A stretch of 64,000 nt of DNA, from contig CM057009.1 of assembly GCA_029891345.1 (NCBI GenBank), positions 287,690,966 through 287,754,965 on the forward strand. Direction: 5' to 3'. The position numbers and the translations under genes are program-made. The number at the start of each line of letters is the position of its first letter. Within the stretch, counting starts at the first letter, position 1. The notes under the pieces were generated by a model. It was not told the origin of the DNA. It did not search any database and saw only the letters and a list, made by a program, of their open reading frames with translations. The stretch is from Dryococelus australis (taxonomy: Eukaryota; Arthropoda; Insecta; Phasmatodea; Phasmatidae). Below are positions 11,815 to 26,380 of the stretch, in pieces.

Positions 11815-12239
11815 TAGGCTATTGATGGTAAAATGAGCACTTTTGGAAGCCCTACTTGGGATCTACTTGTATGTACGTTAGGTATTCATCCGCTTTATGT
11901 AAGATTAACACTGCCGTGGTTCTCATCACTTTATTCATACGTCGGTAAAGTGAAACTGTGAAATTATTTGAAAAGTAAATATCTAACAATTCTGCTAATT
12001 TTTACACTTCGATGCATTAAAAATTAAACAGAAAGCGCAAGTAATGATTTAAGTTACCAGAAATGGTTACCTATAACTTTTATACGACGTTAATATGTGG
12101 AGCTTCTTTCCATCCATCGTTACCAACTTTAATGGGCAAATATCACTCAGTGTGCCCATTAAAATATATGCAGGCAGGGGCAGTGACTTCTTTCTAAGGT
12201 TCATTTCAAAAGCGCTCACTTTATCTTGAACAGGCTTTA
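11815..12239. mobile_element. MITE of the spliced Tc1/IS630-like family, copy 1
   Basis: The left end reads TAGGCTATTGATGGTAAAATGAGCACTTTTG. The right end on the minus strand reads TAAAGCCTGTTCAAGATAAAGTGAGCGCTTTTGAAA. Both match the ends of the 5.9-kb transposon at 22,503-28,446, including the subterminal AAGCCCT block and the CATCCGC...ATGTAA block on the left. The 425-bp interior is non-coding. TA bases flank both ends. Confidence 0.75.
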
Positions 12240-12917
12240 CTTGTACGTAATATCTTTAAAATTTGAAGGGTACTTCGAACGAATATGAAATGACGAATTT
12301 GTTGGCGAAGGACAGAATTAATGCGTCCCTGGTTGGGGAAACTGGCGTACCGGGAACGTGTGGAGGCACGGCGGCATAATGCGACCCCGCGAAAGCGCGC
12401 GGCTCTATCGGGGTGCTTGGAACAGCATGTCACTGGCTCTCCACAGCGATAACGAGACCCCACGGGCCTTCAGGGAGTTGAAAACAGATGCGATGTCGAG
12501 TGCGAGCGCCACGCGCCGAGGTTTCCAACCCCGGTTCACACACACACGCTGGCTGACGGCATTGACCGCAGAAGTGCACTCACGCACGCAGAAGTGCAAT
12601 ACCGCGGCGGTTTCTTTGATGTTGGGGGTTGGGGAGCGTGCCCGCGGATCTCTGGTAGCTGGCGGCCTAAGTCTGATTGGCTAATGAGTACCGCGCAAAG
12701 TATCCATAGTGGCTGGTCTGCCGGCTGGCGGTGATTGGCGAACGGTGTTCCCGACGTCTCGCACACCATTTGGCTTGAGCGTTCGGCACAAACGGCTGTT
12801 CCACTTCTGTAATCACAAATGTTCCTTGGCGCCCAGCAGGACGGGAAATACAGCCGCACAAGCCAGCCAGACTGCCACCTTTTTCCTCCCCTTCCTTTGA
12901 CCACCACAGTGAAGATT
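12240..12917. other. GC-rich block of unknown nature
   Basis: This stretch is much more GC- and CpG-rich than its surroundings, with two GATTGGC motifs (inverted CCAAT boxes) at about 12,674 and 12,732. Overlapping open frames occur on both strands (for example minus 12,536-12,925), as GC-rich DNA produces by chance. None has a recognised domain. It may be a promoter/CpG island fragment or part of an unrecognised retroelement LTR. Confidence 0.35.
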
Positions 12918-13179
12918 GAACTCAACTTCGAGTGGGCAGATTTGGCCGGCTCTAAACAGCGAGGTCTTGAGAGCCGATGAGGGTGAAGAGAGGTGAGTAT
13001 GGAGCATCACCGGAATGAAAGGGTGGGGGAACGGGAGATCCCCAAGAAACCCCATCTACCAGCGACATTGTCCGTCACGATTCCCACATTCGGAAATCCG
13101 GGAGCCACCCCGCCGGGAATCGAACCCGCTTCGCCTAGGTGGGTGGCGAGTGGTCTAACCACTACACCACAGCGGCCCC
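12918..13179 (-). repeat. tRNA-derived SINE (type 1), copy 2
   Basis: On the minus strand GGGGCCGCTGTGGTGTAGTGG starts the tRNA-like head. The B box is GGGTTCGATTCCC and the shared body includes TCATTCCGGTGATGCTCCAT and CTCATCGGCTCTCAAGACC. It looks the best preserved of the four copies. Confidence 0.88.
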
Positions 13180-13654
13180 AAACTCAAATTCAAAATTTCC
13201 GTGCGTTGTAAGAGCAGCTTTCGCCGGTAGTTCCCAATGTGAGAAAAAAGGTCTGCGGCGGTGCTTAACAGTGAAATATTCAGCGGCCATGTGGAGATGG
13301 AGCAGCTATGGTATCCAATGGTGGGAGGGGAAACTAGAAGACTTCGAGGAAACCCTTCCGGCGAACGGGAACGTATGCCACGTTTCCCATCGTGCGAAAA
13401 TGCTTGTCTTGTCCGGACTTTAAGCCGGTGAACTGTAGCCACTTATATCTGCCAATAGTTCACAGTGCCATATGTTTAGGACAATAGTTGCGTGCAATAT
13501 CAAAGTTATATAATGTTTAAATGATTTTAATCGAACATGTAAATCATAATAATAGTTTTATTCACAGGTGTGCTTAGAAATTCTGATTTGAAGGGGTCGG
13601 GCAGGAAACTTCATTTGTTTTGCAACTTTACACTTATTATATTGAATGAGTTTT

Positions 13655-13657
<3 letters not shown>
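13180..13657. other. Unassigned stretch
   Basis: The first 250 bp are moderately GC-rich with overlapping short open frames and no recognised domain; the remainder is AT-rich. Confidence 0.45.

Positions 13658-13721
<64 letters not shown>
13658..13721. repeat. (TA)n microsatellite
   Basis: About 31 uninterrupted TA dinucleotides. Confidence 0.95.
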
Positions 13722-13728
<7 letters not shown>

Positions 13729-13734
13729 TAACAA

Positions 13735-13985
13735 CGTAGCCATTTTATGTGGTACTTTCACAAATAAGTTCGGAAATGTTCGATTATCGCTGTCATAAGG
13801 GTATGCAACGAACTTTGGAACAAAAAATTCCGAACTATATATATATATATATATATGTGTGTGTTTTTTTTATGTGTGTGGGACATTAGTTCGGAATTTT
13901 TTGTTCCAAAGTTCGTTGCATACCCTTATGATAGCGATACTCGAACATTTCTGAACTTATTGGTGGAAGTGCCAAATTAAATGGT
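13735..13985. mobile_element. Foldback (hairpin) element
   Basis: Two arms of about 100 bp (13,735-13,834 and 13,886-13,985) are near-perfect reverse complements sharing TTGTTCCAAAGTTCGTTGCA. They are separated by about 50 bp of (TA)n/(TG)n and T-run loop. The outer ends are TAGCCATTTTATGTGG and, inverted, TAACCATTTAATTTGG, consistent with a MITE or foldback transposon inserted at TA. No coding capacity. Confidence 0.8.
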
Positions 13986-14954
13986 TAAATTTTTAAAAAG
14001 GGACTGGGAGGGGGGGGGGGAATGAATTGCCACGTTTCCCACCCTGCAGGCACTTCTATGGTTTTATAATACGACTTTGATTATATTGAAGTTATAAAAT
14101 AAATTTTTGAATAACATCTACCTAAATAATATTAAGACTGTAGTCTATCATTTCGTCCATGGGAATTTGGTATTAAATAACTGCACCGCCCAAGAAACAC
14201 GACAATGGTACAGCAGAAAACCTACAAATGTATAGTCTGTTTTCAGTATCATCAAACTTTTCCTTTAATCGAACTTATGAAAAATCATCCAGTGTATGAC
14301 GTGTTTAGTTGTTTCCAAAATATGCCATGCTTCACGTCCGTTGACATGGAAGTATCTTATTTCTGATAATATTGAACTGCAGCTTCTATGTTATATGTGA
14401 ATTATATCATCCATTTGTCATTAATATGAATTAACGCAGAGAGAAAATAGGAGTGTTGGTAATACCTAGTAAGAAATAGTTCTCATGCACAGTATTATTG
14501 AGCTGAGTGCGCACGAATGAGGTGCGTTATCCCTTTGCTGTAATTTTCAAGCTCTTGGTTAAACTTTGTTTGCGCGAGGGAGAATCCTGAAAACAGAACT
14601 TAAGCAGGGCTTCAGAAAAGTTTTCAGTGACCAAGAATGTTTTACACGCGCGTAGCAGCTGCGTTTCGTCCGCCCGTCGTTAGAACGGAGCGCGTGAACC
14701 GGGCTTGAAACAGTGCGAGATTGATGTCCGTCTCGTCTGGAGAAGGGAGAGGGGGGTTCGGCGGATGGAGATCTGGTGGAGCTCCACAGACGTGGCTTCT
14801 GCACGACATGCAGTTTCGCCAGTCTGTGTCGACAAGTCTCGCGGATGAACTCGATTTCGTTGATTTGCATGTAATTTTTTTTTAACATAATGGAGAAGAG
14901 ATACAAGAAATACAAGGGACGCTGAACAGAAAAATTTACATAATACGAGCCTTC
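13986..14954. other. Unassigned stretch
   Basis: It contains a G run at about 14,009-14,021 and a GC-richer patch at 14,560-14,860. On the minus strand that patch reads a basic, Arg/Ser-rich open frame of unknown relation. A second G run (about 14,956) abuts the following SINE. Confidence 0.4.
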
Positions 14955-15213
14955 GGGGGGGGGGGGGGCATTGGTGTAGTGGTTGAACAAATCGCCTCCC
15001 TCCTAGGCAAAGTGGGTTCGATCCCCGGTGGCGTCGCCCCCCGTGTTTTCGCATGTGGGAATCGTGCCGGAAGATTCCGCTGTTCGGCGGGTTTTCTCGG
15101 GGATCTCCCGTTTCCTCCGCTCTTGCTGCTCCATAAATCGCTTCACACTTGTCGGGATTCAAGTCCTCGATGTTAAGAACCGCCCAAATATCTTTACTCA
15201 TTTAACTCGGCAG
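14955..15213 (+). repeat. tRNA-derived SINE (type 1), copy 3
   Basis: GGCATTGGTGTAGTGGTTGAA (A box) and GGGTTCGATCCCC (B box) are followed by the shared body TTTTCGCATGTGGGAATCGTG and the tail TCCTCGATGTTAAGAACCGCCC. Same family and orientation as copy 1. Confidence 0.87.
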
Positions 15214-16790
15214 CCTTCATAATTAAATGGTTCTTCTACCGAACGTGCAAGAAGAGTAAACAATGGTCAAATCTTAAACGAAACTGTGGGTGGGGGGAGG
15301 GGGGACAATAATACGTTCATGAGTACGAAGCAAAACTAGCCAAAAGAAGCCCTCAACAATACCGTATGAAAAAGAAGAAAAATACATAAATATAAGGAAC
15401 AATTTAAAAAAATATCACAATTTTATTATATCTTGACAAAGCCAAAACAAAGTTTAGCGAATGACAACTGGAAGAAATATTAAGTGAAATATTTTGAACA
15501 TACTCCATTGCTAAACTGCGACGGCATAATTAAGTAATAGACTATGTTGTAAATTTTCCAATTAATCATTCATCACCACTGCAAGAATATTTCAAATATC
15601 TCAACTGGAAGGAAAATGCAAAAGAACGTGATTTTCTCCGCATTTCTGGAGCGACGTAGCTCTGTAATCGCTATCGTTTCCCCCTAGTTTTATCTTTCGG
15701 CGGACCGTGTATATGGGTCACCATGAAAAAATTAAACAGTGACAAATAAGCAGATGCCTATAGAAATTAAATTGAGACAATAACTGTCCAACTGCCTAAG
15801 TTGAAAAATATGAAAGCAATACACGTTATGTTTTCTTTTTAATTCAGAATAGAAGTGGATTTTTTTAAATTTAATTGTACACCTGCTGTCCACCTTTGTT
15901 TTTATAAGCAGGCTTACAGAATTTAACGTTGAATATTCGTTATTTGGCATCAAAATATAAATATGACGCGTTCATTTAAATGTATGCTCATCTGTGACTG
16001 ACTAAACTTAAGATTTAAGGATTCATTTTTCTAGTTTCCGTTTTTTTTTCTGCTGTGAAACTAAAGCAGTATGAAGTAGTAACTTCATTTTGTATACTTC
16101 TGTTTAAGCCAAGGCGACGGAAAACCTTATTTTAAGTGTATTGCTTGGTTCTTAATTTTTTCATTGTGTAATCACCTTAAGGGGCATCTCCAGTTAAAAG
16201 TTTTACCTTTCTCAAGGTCACGTCCGGCCGTAATCAAGCATTACGATGGCGATGGAAAATTGTATCAAAAAGCTCCGCGCATGCTCTCTCTCCTCATAAT
16301 TTAAAGCGGTGACAGTGGGATTTTACTGCAGCAATCTGGTCGAGAAAGGTACAGCAATGCTGCTGTAGTTTGAAACACCGTTTTACGGTGTGCCATTTTT
16401 AATACGTCACTATACTTATGTGTTTTAAAATACGATAGTAAGTTTTTAAAATAATTACCTACAATATTTTTTTATGCGGCAATACTATTTTTAAGTATGT
16501 CACGATATCTTTCTTTATATATGCCTCTATGTTTTTCGAAATATGCGCCACTGCCAATTTATTAATGTGTCCCTACTGAACAATTTTAAACTATCTTGAA
16601 AACGTTATTTTAAATATTTTGACCAGTTACTCGCTCTCCCTCTCTATCTATCTCTTTCTTTGCTAATTAATTTATTTTTAATTATTTTCAGTATTTAAGT
16701 TAATTGCCTACATTCCGAATTTGTAATAAGATGTCGCGTTACATGTATTATTTTCATAATGGCGGTTATTAATATCTTTGTTCTCATTCT
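15214..16790. other. AT-rich stretch without recognised content
   Basis: No coding, RNA or repeat signal is recognised. A short pyrimidine-rich run (CTCTCCCTCTCTATCTATCTC) lies near 16,632. Confidence 0.5.
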
Positions 16791-16900
16791 GAACTATATA
16801 TGAGCCTGACCACTTTACTCTTGCGTCGGTCTATTGAAACAGTGAAATTATTAGGAAAGTAAATATTGTACAATTCTGCTAATTTTTACTCCTCAATGCA

Positions 16901-16965
<65 letters not shown>

Positions 16966-17173
16966 AGAAAGCGAAGGAAATAATTTAAATTATCACAAAT
17001 GATTACCTAACACATTTTATTCGGCATTATGATATGTAACAACTTTCACTCTATCATTAACAACTTCACTGGTTGCAAGCCACTCACTGCGCCCGATAAA
17101 ATATATGCAGGTAGAAGCGGCGACTTTTCTCTAATTGATTTCAAAAGTGCTCATTTTATTGTAAATAGCCTTT
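16791..17173. mobile_element. MITE of the spliced Tc1/IS630-like family, copy 2
   Basis: It matches copy 1 (11,815-12,239) across its right two thirds: GTGAAATTATT, ACAATTCTGCTAATTTTTAC, AAAATATATGCAGG, and the right end, which on the minus strand reads AAAGGCTATTTACAATAAAATGAGCACTTTTGAAA. The left terminal repeat is not recognisable, so the left limit is approximate. A 62-base A run interrupts it. Confidence 0.7.
16903..16964. repeat. Poly-A tract, 62 bp
   Basis: An uninterrupted A run expanded within the MITE. Copy 1 has only ATTAAAAATTAAA at the same place, so the run grew in situ rather than being a retroposon tail. Confidence 0.9.
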
Positions 17174-19585
<2,412 letters not shown>

Positions 19586-19992
19586 TCATCAATAATTTAG
19601 CACCACGTCTGTAGATAAATTTACTAATTTGGATTATAACATTATATATAGTAAAAATCATATTACTAATTTAAATTTTTTTAGAATTGCATTTATTATA
19701 TTTCTTAGACAAAACAACATTTAATTGATTAGCAATTTTCAAAAAATTTCAGCAATGAAAATAATATAAAATTAAAATTTGTTACTCGATAATTCACTTT
19801 TTCAAATCGATGTGATTTTTAATATCTTTAGTTTAATTTATATCGTTATTTTATCCAAACACTAATATGTAATTAATTTCATACAAATAATACAAATTTA
19901 AATATTTATCATCACAACAATTTCATATACTTGATCTGATTATCATAGCATTTACACCCTGGATTTTATTTTAAGTTTCTCGTCCAGTCTAC
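19586..19992. other. AT-rich stretch without recognised content
   Basis: No signal recognised. Confidence 0.5.
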
Positions 19993-20600
19993 TGTGGAGT
20001 TTCGATATCGGAATCGACGAATAATAAAGACAAACGTGCAACTATTCTAAGTGATCGATACTTACGAGGCCTCACTTCCGCGTTAGTGGTGGATTTTACG
20101 ATCGCTCCACTATACCTTTGTTTCTCTTCTTGCCGCGTATTCAGGTGGGCAATGTGACGGACGTGGACAGAAAGTGTGTCTGCAATAGTGTGCGACGTTG
20201 GCGCCGTCGCGTTAAGTTCCTTAGCGCCATCTGCGCCTGCGGTTGCGTTATACTCCTTTTTAGCTTCCCTCCTTTCCTTTTTCACCCCCGTGCGTATTGA
20301 CTTGGCTGGCTGCAGTTGTGTATTTAAGACCTCGCACCGCCGCACTCTAACCTTCTCTACGCGTTACTAGTTCTTCTGCAGCCGCCGTCGGCGATGGTTA
20401 GGTTTTTTGGACCTCGGCGTCGGGGTAGCGGCGTCATTTTGTGTTTGTGCCGTTTTGAACTTTTCGTTAGTTAAATGAACCGTAGATTTTTAGATATTTC
20501 GTCTTATGAAGATTTTGTCGTCTTCTTTAATGCATTTCGTTTGGAATCGTCGATGTTGGCTATGGGTGCAAGCCGTAGACCACTATAAGCCTTAAAAACC
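19993..20600 (+). mobile_element. Possible LTR or promoter-like GC-rich block
   Basis: It starts TGTGGAGTTTCGATATCGG and is CpG-rich against AT-rich flanks. A TATA-like TATTTAAG lies at about 20,319, followed by a pyrimidine-rich initiator region. The 3' limit is not defined and no partner LTR, primer-binding site or target duplication is visible. A 118-codon minus-strand open frame inside has no recognised domain. An LTR fossil is the favoured reading and a host promoter is the alternative. Confidence 0.3.
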
Positions 20601-21400
20601 AAATCTACACCCTACTTCTATGGCTGTGTGCTACTAATTCTTCGTCCTGCGCTGTGTGAGATTGCCGCACTTCACCTCGTCCAGCTGATTTGAATATGTT
20701 GACAATGATGTTCAGCTGACACGCTCACCAGTTACGATAGAGAGCGATGGAGCATATTAAATAGCAAGTCGTGGAAAACGTTAATAGTTCGCGGCACGGT
20801 TTGTTAAATGAGTTGTAATTTGTGTGGCGTGGTTGTGTAGTCGTTTTGGGTGTGCAGTAGTGCTATTCCATTTCTAAATTTGGTTTTTGGTCACCCTTCT
20901 AAATTTTATTTCGGTTTAACTATATTGCCGCGTCTGCTATGTCTCCTGAATTAACGTGTCGTGATCGTCTTGTGCGCTGCTCATGTTTAATTTGTTGTGA
21001 TGTGTCATACGCGACTGCCTCCCACTGTAATTGTTTTTATTGTCTATATTTAAATAGGTTTTATGGAATTTGAGGCATTTATGGAAACACTGTTGCTGTC
21101 CTCTTTTTTGTGGAAACTTTAATTAAAGTGTTTGCTAAGAAATAATTGAGAGTCAAGAGAGAATGTATTTTTTAAATCTATCTTTTCGCAATCAAATATT
21201 TTGATAATAGTTATTATCTTTAATGTTGTCTGCATAGGAGACAATAATTTTTTTTTTTTTTTTTTTTAGATATTTTAAGGTTTGCTGGTTCTCTGAAGTT
21301 AGACATGTGTTATAATTTTATTTTATCATTGGTAAGTAATGTATTTTTTATTGTGGTTAAAACCTTATTTACAGCTGTGAAATAACCTATTCATTCTATG
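20601..21400. other. Unassigned stretch
   Basis: Nothing recognised apart from a T run at about 21,249-21,269. Confidence 0.5.
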
Positions 21401-22400
21401 AGTAGAAGGAAATAACCAATTCAGGCATATCGGCATCTGGCATCGGAGCCGGAGCCGGTTGGCCACCATGTTGTGACGTCACCATCTGCCATATTGGAAG
21501 CTATTGACCCCTAACCTTTAACTTTTGACCGTTGACCCCTGACCTTTGAACTTTAAACCCCAAAACACGAAAAATTACAAAAATATCATAAAAAAATTTA
21601 AAAATTCCAAAAATTAAAAAAAAATTTTATCGAAAAAATTAAAAAGTATTATTCAAAATTTATAAAACTTATGGAAAAAAATTTAAAAACAACTTCAATT
21701 CCAGAGGTTACCTCTCACCCATACCCATTCCCCAACTGTGTAGGCGAATGCCATCTAGGTACGCGTCCGCCATCTTGGTAGGTTCAGTCTGCCATATTGT
21801 TATTTTTTCGTTTTTAATTTGTTTTAGAGTTTCTCTCTCACTTCGTTCAACTACCATTTTGGATTTAATATATTTTCAACAGCTAGGTGGCACTATAGTA
21901 TTAATTCATGAAACAGGCGGCAGCCATATTTGTTTATGTTTTCTTGAAGTATAGGATGCACTGTTGGCACCCTCCATATTGGTTTATATTTTCAACTGGC
22001 GTTAATTTCTCCATTTTGCTGCCTGCTATCGGCCTGTACTTAATGGTGCAATTGACCGTTCCTGCAAAGTACATAAATTGTCTTATAAATACATTTTATA
22101 TTTTATTCTTAAATGCCAGTATTTTTATTTTAAATGACTTTTAAATATAGCAGAGGGGGTTTTAAAAAATAAATAATTCACAGCATATTTTTTACACAAG
22201 ATGTACTGTACAGGTATTGAAAAATATACAGGTTTATTAATCCTATTCATTCTTCACCTCTCGATGTTCGCCTCGACGACCCAAGAATTGAAGCAAGCAG
22301 GGAAACCCCACCACTTGATGTACGCCCTTCCATTATCCTTCCATCATATCTTTGCAGCACCTTGCCGACCCTTGAAGCTGACAATGCTCGAAGACGACCA
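21401..22400 (-). repeat. Element B left terminal inverted repeat
   Basis: The minus strand matches about 34,690-35,884. Shared blocks include the CTTCAATT-TGGGTC-CATCGAG stretch, ACAGGCCGATAGCRGGC, AGAAATTAACG, and the ends. The inner part overlaps an integrase-chromodomain tail, so the arm copies coding sequence from the other end. Confidence 0.78.
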
Positions 22401-22459
22401 AACAGTTACAGTGTGTGATCAGTTTCATTCTCAACTGCGCTCATGACACTATTTTGAAA

Positions 22460-22500
22460 GTCTTGTCTCAGGAATTGTACGTTACCAGCCAGTTCTGAAG
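22460..22500 (-). pseudogene. 3' remnant of element B capsid gene, left of the insertion
   Basis: A short coding-like piece on the minus strand has the composition expected just past the interruption of the major capsid-like gene at 28,449. It is separated from the rest by the nested transposon. It is a fossil fragment only. Confidence 0.5.
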
Positions 22501-22515
22501 TATAGGCCGTTCAGG

Positions 22516-24620
22516 ATAAAGTGAGCACTTTTGAAAGCCCTGCTAAAGTTCTACTTTCTTGCCCATTATGTATCCTTCCGCCACATGTAAACAAACATTG
22601 CCATGTGACAGCCATGTGATTGCCACATGTTAATAAACTCAATGTTTACACTTCAGGACTGCTAAATGTAACATGTATAATATTATATATAAAACATGTA
22701 ACATATATGATGTATATAACACATTGTATATATGTGTATGTATGTATATAAGTATGTATATATGCATATATGTGTAAATATATATATATCATGTAAAATA
22801 TACAATATACATAATCTGTAACAATTATAATTGTTTGAGTCATGTCAAATATCTGATAGACAAAAACTTTACACAAACAATTGAAAAATGAACGCCCTAG
22901 CGATGAAGTCATGGAAACCGTGAAATAGTAAACATTAAACTTGGGCGGTGAACAAGGACCAACACGACATTTTAAAAAAGGACACACAATAGTTAAGACG
23001 AAAATTGATTTGGAAGGGCAGCCAAATCCAGATTTTGAAATAGACTAGCACTACTGCACACCCAAGGTACAACACCACTTTTCACACAAATTACTAAACA
23101 TTAAAAAATTGTACCGCAAACTTAGCGTTTCTCACGACTCACCGTTTTCTAAGTGCCCCATCGCTCTGTAGGGTGACAAGTAAAACGCCAGCTTGAAAAC
23201 ATGATAGCTGTGTTTGGCTTCAGCTGATAGAAGTGAAGTGCAACTAAGCCATCAGGAAAAAACGTACATCCTGTAGGCATAATGTAGCGGCGTAACGTAG
23301 CAGACGTCTGAAGCGTAGAGCGAGGCCGTGCAAGGCCTTAAATAAACAACCACGACAAATAAAAAAATGACGACGCACGAAGGGGAAAGGGGAATGCAGG
23401 GACGCAGAACAGCGCGATAAGACGAGGGGATCTGAGCGGAGCAAAGAGTACACCACTACACAGAAGTAGATGGTGCTAATAAACTTAACGAAGCAGTATA
23501 TAAAATATATAATATAAAAAAGTAAAATATATAAAATATGTGCATGTATATGTACATTTTAAGGATAGTTTTATATGCGCCTTTATAAATGGATATAAAT
23601 ATATTTAAACATAGGCCTATTACGTGAATATATAATAAAAATAATTTACACTTAAAATATAAACATATCAACAAATGAATTTGTGTATACGTACATTTTT
23701 TTGACATCGTTACTCGGTGTTCGTACCCTTCTGAGACCCTCCAAAAAAGAACTGAACATTTATACTGTGAATTGAAGTGGTAACAGAAGTGTATACCAGG
23801 CTTGTAACTGGCACCTCCTTCATTTATACAAAATAATTCTAAAAATAAAGTATATTATTTATAGCTAAGTGAAATGCCCATCCGGCTATGGCCACATTTC
23901 CGGTGTCTCTTGTGGCTCAAATGGGTGCGATATTTTCTTTTTGTCAAACCCACACATACCTGAAGAAACCAATTTTACAGGTAAAGTGCATGGACTCTCA
24001 TTATTGTTGTGATTCCTTCATTGCAATGACTGCAGCAAAACTGAAAGTTTAAATGAGAAAAGTATTTAAAGAAAATTACTATACTTACAAAAATCGTTCA
24101 TACGTGCACACACAAAGATGAAAGAAATATCTATTAATGTAAAACCAATACATATCCACAAATGACAGCAAAATGACAATGTAAAGGACAAATTATAAAA
24201 GTAATACTTAGAGGCAAGTTACTTTTATCTAGTGTACGTCCAACACACACAACAAAATTACGTATTAATATACAGCTTAATTTCTAAGATGTAAAACTAT
24301 CATGTCATTTATATTAACAAGATTCCAAACATGTTACAATGACATTTATGTTAACAAGTAACTCAATATACATGACCTTATCGTACCATGCAACACACAT
24401 TTGAACATTTAGAATAAATTTTGCAAAAACTGTATATATTATGTAAAAAAAATATCGCTTATATTTGTTTTATACTAGACACCAAAAATGAATAACATAT
24501 TTTAACAAACAACATGACAAGTACATAAATACATGTGGACTCCAGTAACAAATAGTGCCCACCCATAACAGATATGTGTATACTACAAAACAAGCAGCTG
24601 CAAAATGTAAATACCTTTAC
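22516..24620. other. Interior of the spliced transposon, 3' part
   Basis: Non-coding in appearance, with an AT-dinucleotide patch (about 22,690-22,800) and no recognised domain. A minus-strand open frame at 23,244-23,456 is not recognisable. Confidence 0.4.
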
Positions 24621-24624
24621 CTGG

Positions 24625-24795
24625 TCATACAAACCTTACCGCCACTGACCATCCAGCACCTACCGTGCAGTAGAACAGCCTGGTACCTCTGTCAGTAGCA
24701 CTGCCAGGATCATCTTCGTCAGTGATGTCTAAATCCGGATCCAGGGAGATAATGAATGGAGGTATGTCAGGGGTGAAAAGATTGTGATTACTTTT
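24625..24795 (-). pseudogene. Transposase-like acidic C-terminal exon
   Basis: The minus-strand frame reads PPFIISLDPDLDITDEDDPG, an acidic Asp/Glu/Ser-type tail as seen at the end of this transposase group. It lies downstream of the HTH and HVEK exons in the same orientation. GT dinucleotides in donor-like context (GGCGGTAAGGTT) follow at about 24,640. Assignment is tentative. Confidence 0.35.
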
Positions 24796-24948
24796 CTTAC
24801 GGTAGTATTCAACATGCAGTGTCAACAGGGCAGAAATTACGCAAGAGTGGATAAAACAGGTGCATGGGCGTGTTGTAGGAGTGACTATTAATAGCATAGA
24901 GATTGTATGCGTCGCGGCGCCACAAGACAAGGAATAAGATTTCCACAC

Positions 24949-26000
24949 AGTAAAAGAAAATAAACTACTTGACAGTACTGCAAATAAACACTGGTAAAGA
25001 AACTAGCTACAATAACTTACAAGGACTCTCTTCACTATACCATGCTTTTATTTATTACTACTCTTTTCATTAATTATTAACCTGCAGGGGATAACACTTG
25101 GATAAATAAGAGAAAATAATTTAATCTTAGGACTGATCCAATTTAAACTTGTTATAGCTTAAGATGGGGCTTGGTAGATTTACTGAAATTTTATTTCCAT
25201 AGGCTTTCCAAGTACTCAATTACTACCACACTACACAGCATGCCGATTACGTGAGCAGCTAAATAAATCTGTCACCGTAATAATACAGAAGTTGATGATC
25301 TTTAACACAAATGATTTTCTCCTGGCTAATTCAGTAGGCGAAGTCACAAGATCTTTTAATATCGTAGCTACTGGGTATGATGATTCACTTGAAAAATTAC
25401 GTTTATCCTTTATACATATTTAAGAAATCCTTATTCAATTTAGCGAGAGTTATTAACTATTGCAGGGCTGGTAAACAGTTCGCCAAACAGTTCAACACCA
25501 AATCAAATTTGGATGGCAGAAAATTTAATGACCTAGAAGTAGACTAGTACAGAAGCTAATGCTGAAGAGTTCGTCTTACATTTTAATCAGTTGGCATCGG
25601 CGTCGTCTGGCGAAGCACTCAAATAACTAGCTAGATTTACCCGGGCCTCTTCTTAAGTGCTCTCAAAAAACATTAACCAACTAACAAACTCTCCTCGGGT
25701 AGCTTACTGACTAAACTTAGATTGACGGACATATTAAAGTTATTGTCGGCTTGCGCCCTATAATTACGGTGGTCAGTATCTCATAGTGTCTGGAAGGAGA
25801 GTCATTAATAAAAACAGGGATTACGCCCACGCAACATGCGGGCGGAAAACGTGTCCTATTGTTAATTCAAATTTATTCCATGCAACTATCAATGCACGCT
25901 ATCTTCCTTATTACCAAGGAGAAAGGGTGTAGCGTAATTAAACCTCTTTCCTACCCAGTGCCTGTTAACATAGGTCAGTGTTGACAGCTAGAAGAATATC
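24949..26000. other. Interior of the spliced transposon, intron-like
   Basis: AT-rich with no recognised coding. If the transposase gene was complete, its catalytic DDE exons should lie here or between 26,400 and 27,760, but I could not identify them. Confidence 0.35.
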
Positions 26001-26229
26001 TTTAAACTGCATGCAAACAAACGGTGTTTGGGAATACATATGAGATAATCAAGAAATTAGTTATATTAAAGTTATCATTTTTTAATATTATCCATATTAG
26101 TATAAAAATTTTTAGCTGTAGATGAACTATACAAGAATCAAAACAAACAAGATAATTGGTACTAACACTTCCCTCAAAATAAACATTGAACATGTAAACA
26201 AGCAAACAAACTTGTATATATCTGTAGGG

Positions 26230-26360
26230 ACCAATCCCTCACAGCGGCTTCGTGCACTGCCTTATCCCAGTCCTCTGCAATCAGCTTCTCCACGTGGTAG
26301 ACACACTTTGCCCATCTGAAGGAAAGTTTGTGCCAGGTACACTTAAAAGCTGTGTGTTTA
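26230..26360 (-). pseudogene. Transposase-like internal exon
   Basis: The minus-strand frame reads WAKCVYHVEKLIAEDWDKAV, matching the W-x-K-C-x-x-H-V-x-K-x-E-x-x-x-W pattern found near the C-terminus of arthropod IS630/Tc1-like transposases. A pyrimidine-rich stretch and CAG lie at about 26,316-26,330, a possible acceptor. The orientation and order agree with the exon at 27,769-27,929. The match is from memory of the family; the limits are approximate. Confidence 0.5.
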
Positions 26361-26380
26361 ACATGTGGCACCAGAAACAT

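Noticed and set aside
12221-13211. Dense overlapping open frames on both strands that might suggest a host gene
   Set aside because: High GC explains the lack of stops. No frame has a recognised domain, and the last 260 bp are a SINE.
14559-15222. A 173-codon minus-strand frame at 14,680-15,201
   Set aside because: A large part of it is the antisense of SINE copy 3; the remainder has no recognisable domain.
22646-23707. Hydrophobic minus-strand frames in the left part of the spliced transposon
   Set aside because: Tyr/Ile/Phe-rich translations of AT-rich DNA with no domain or splice support.
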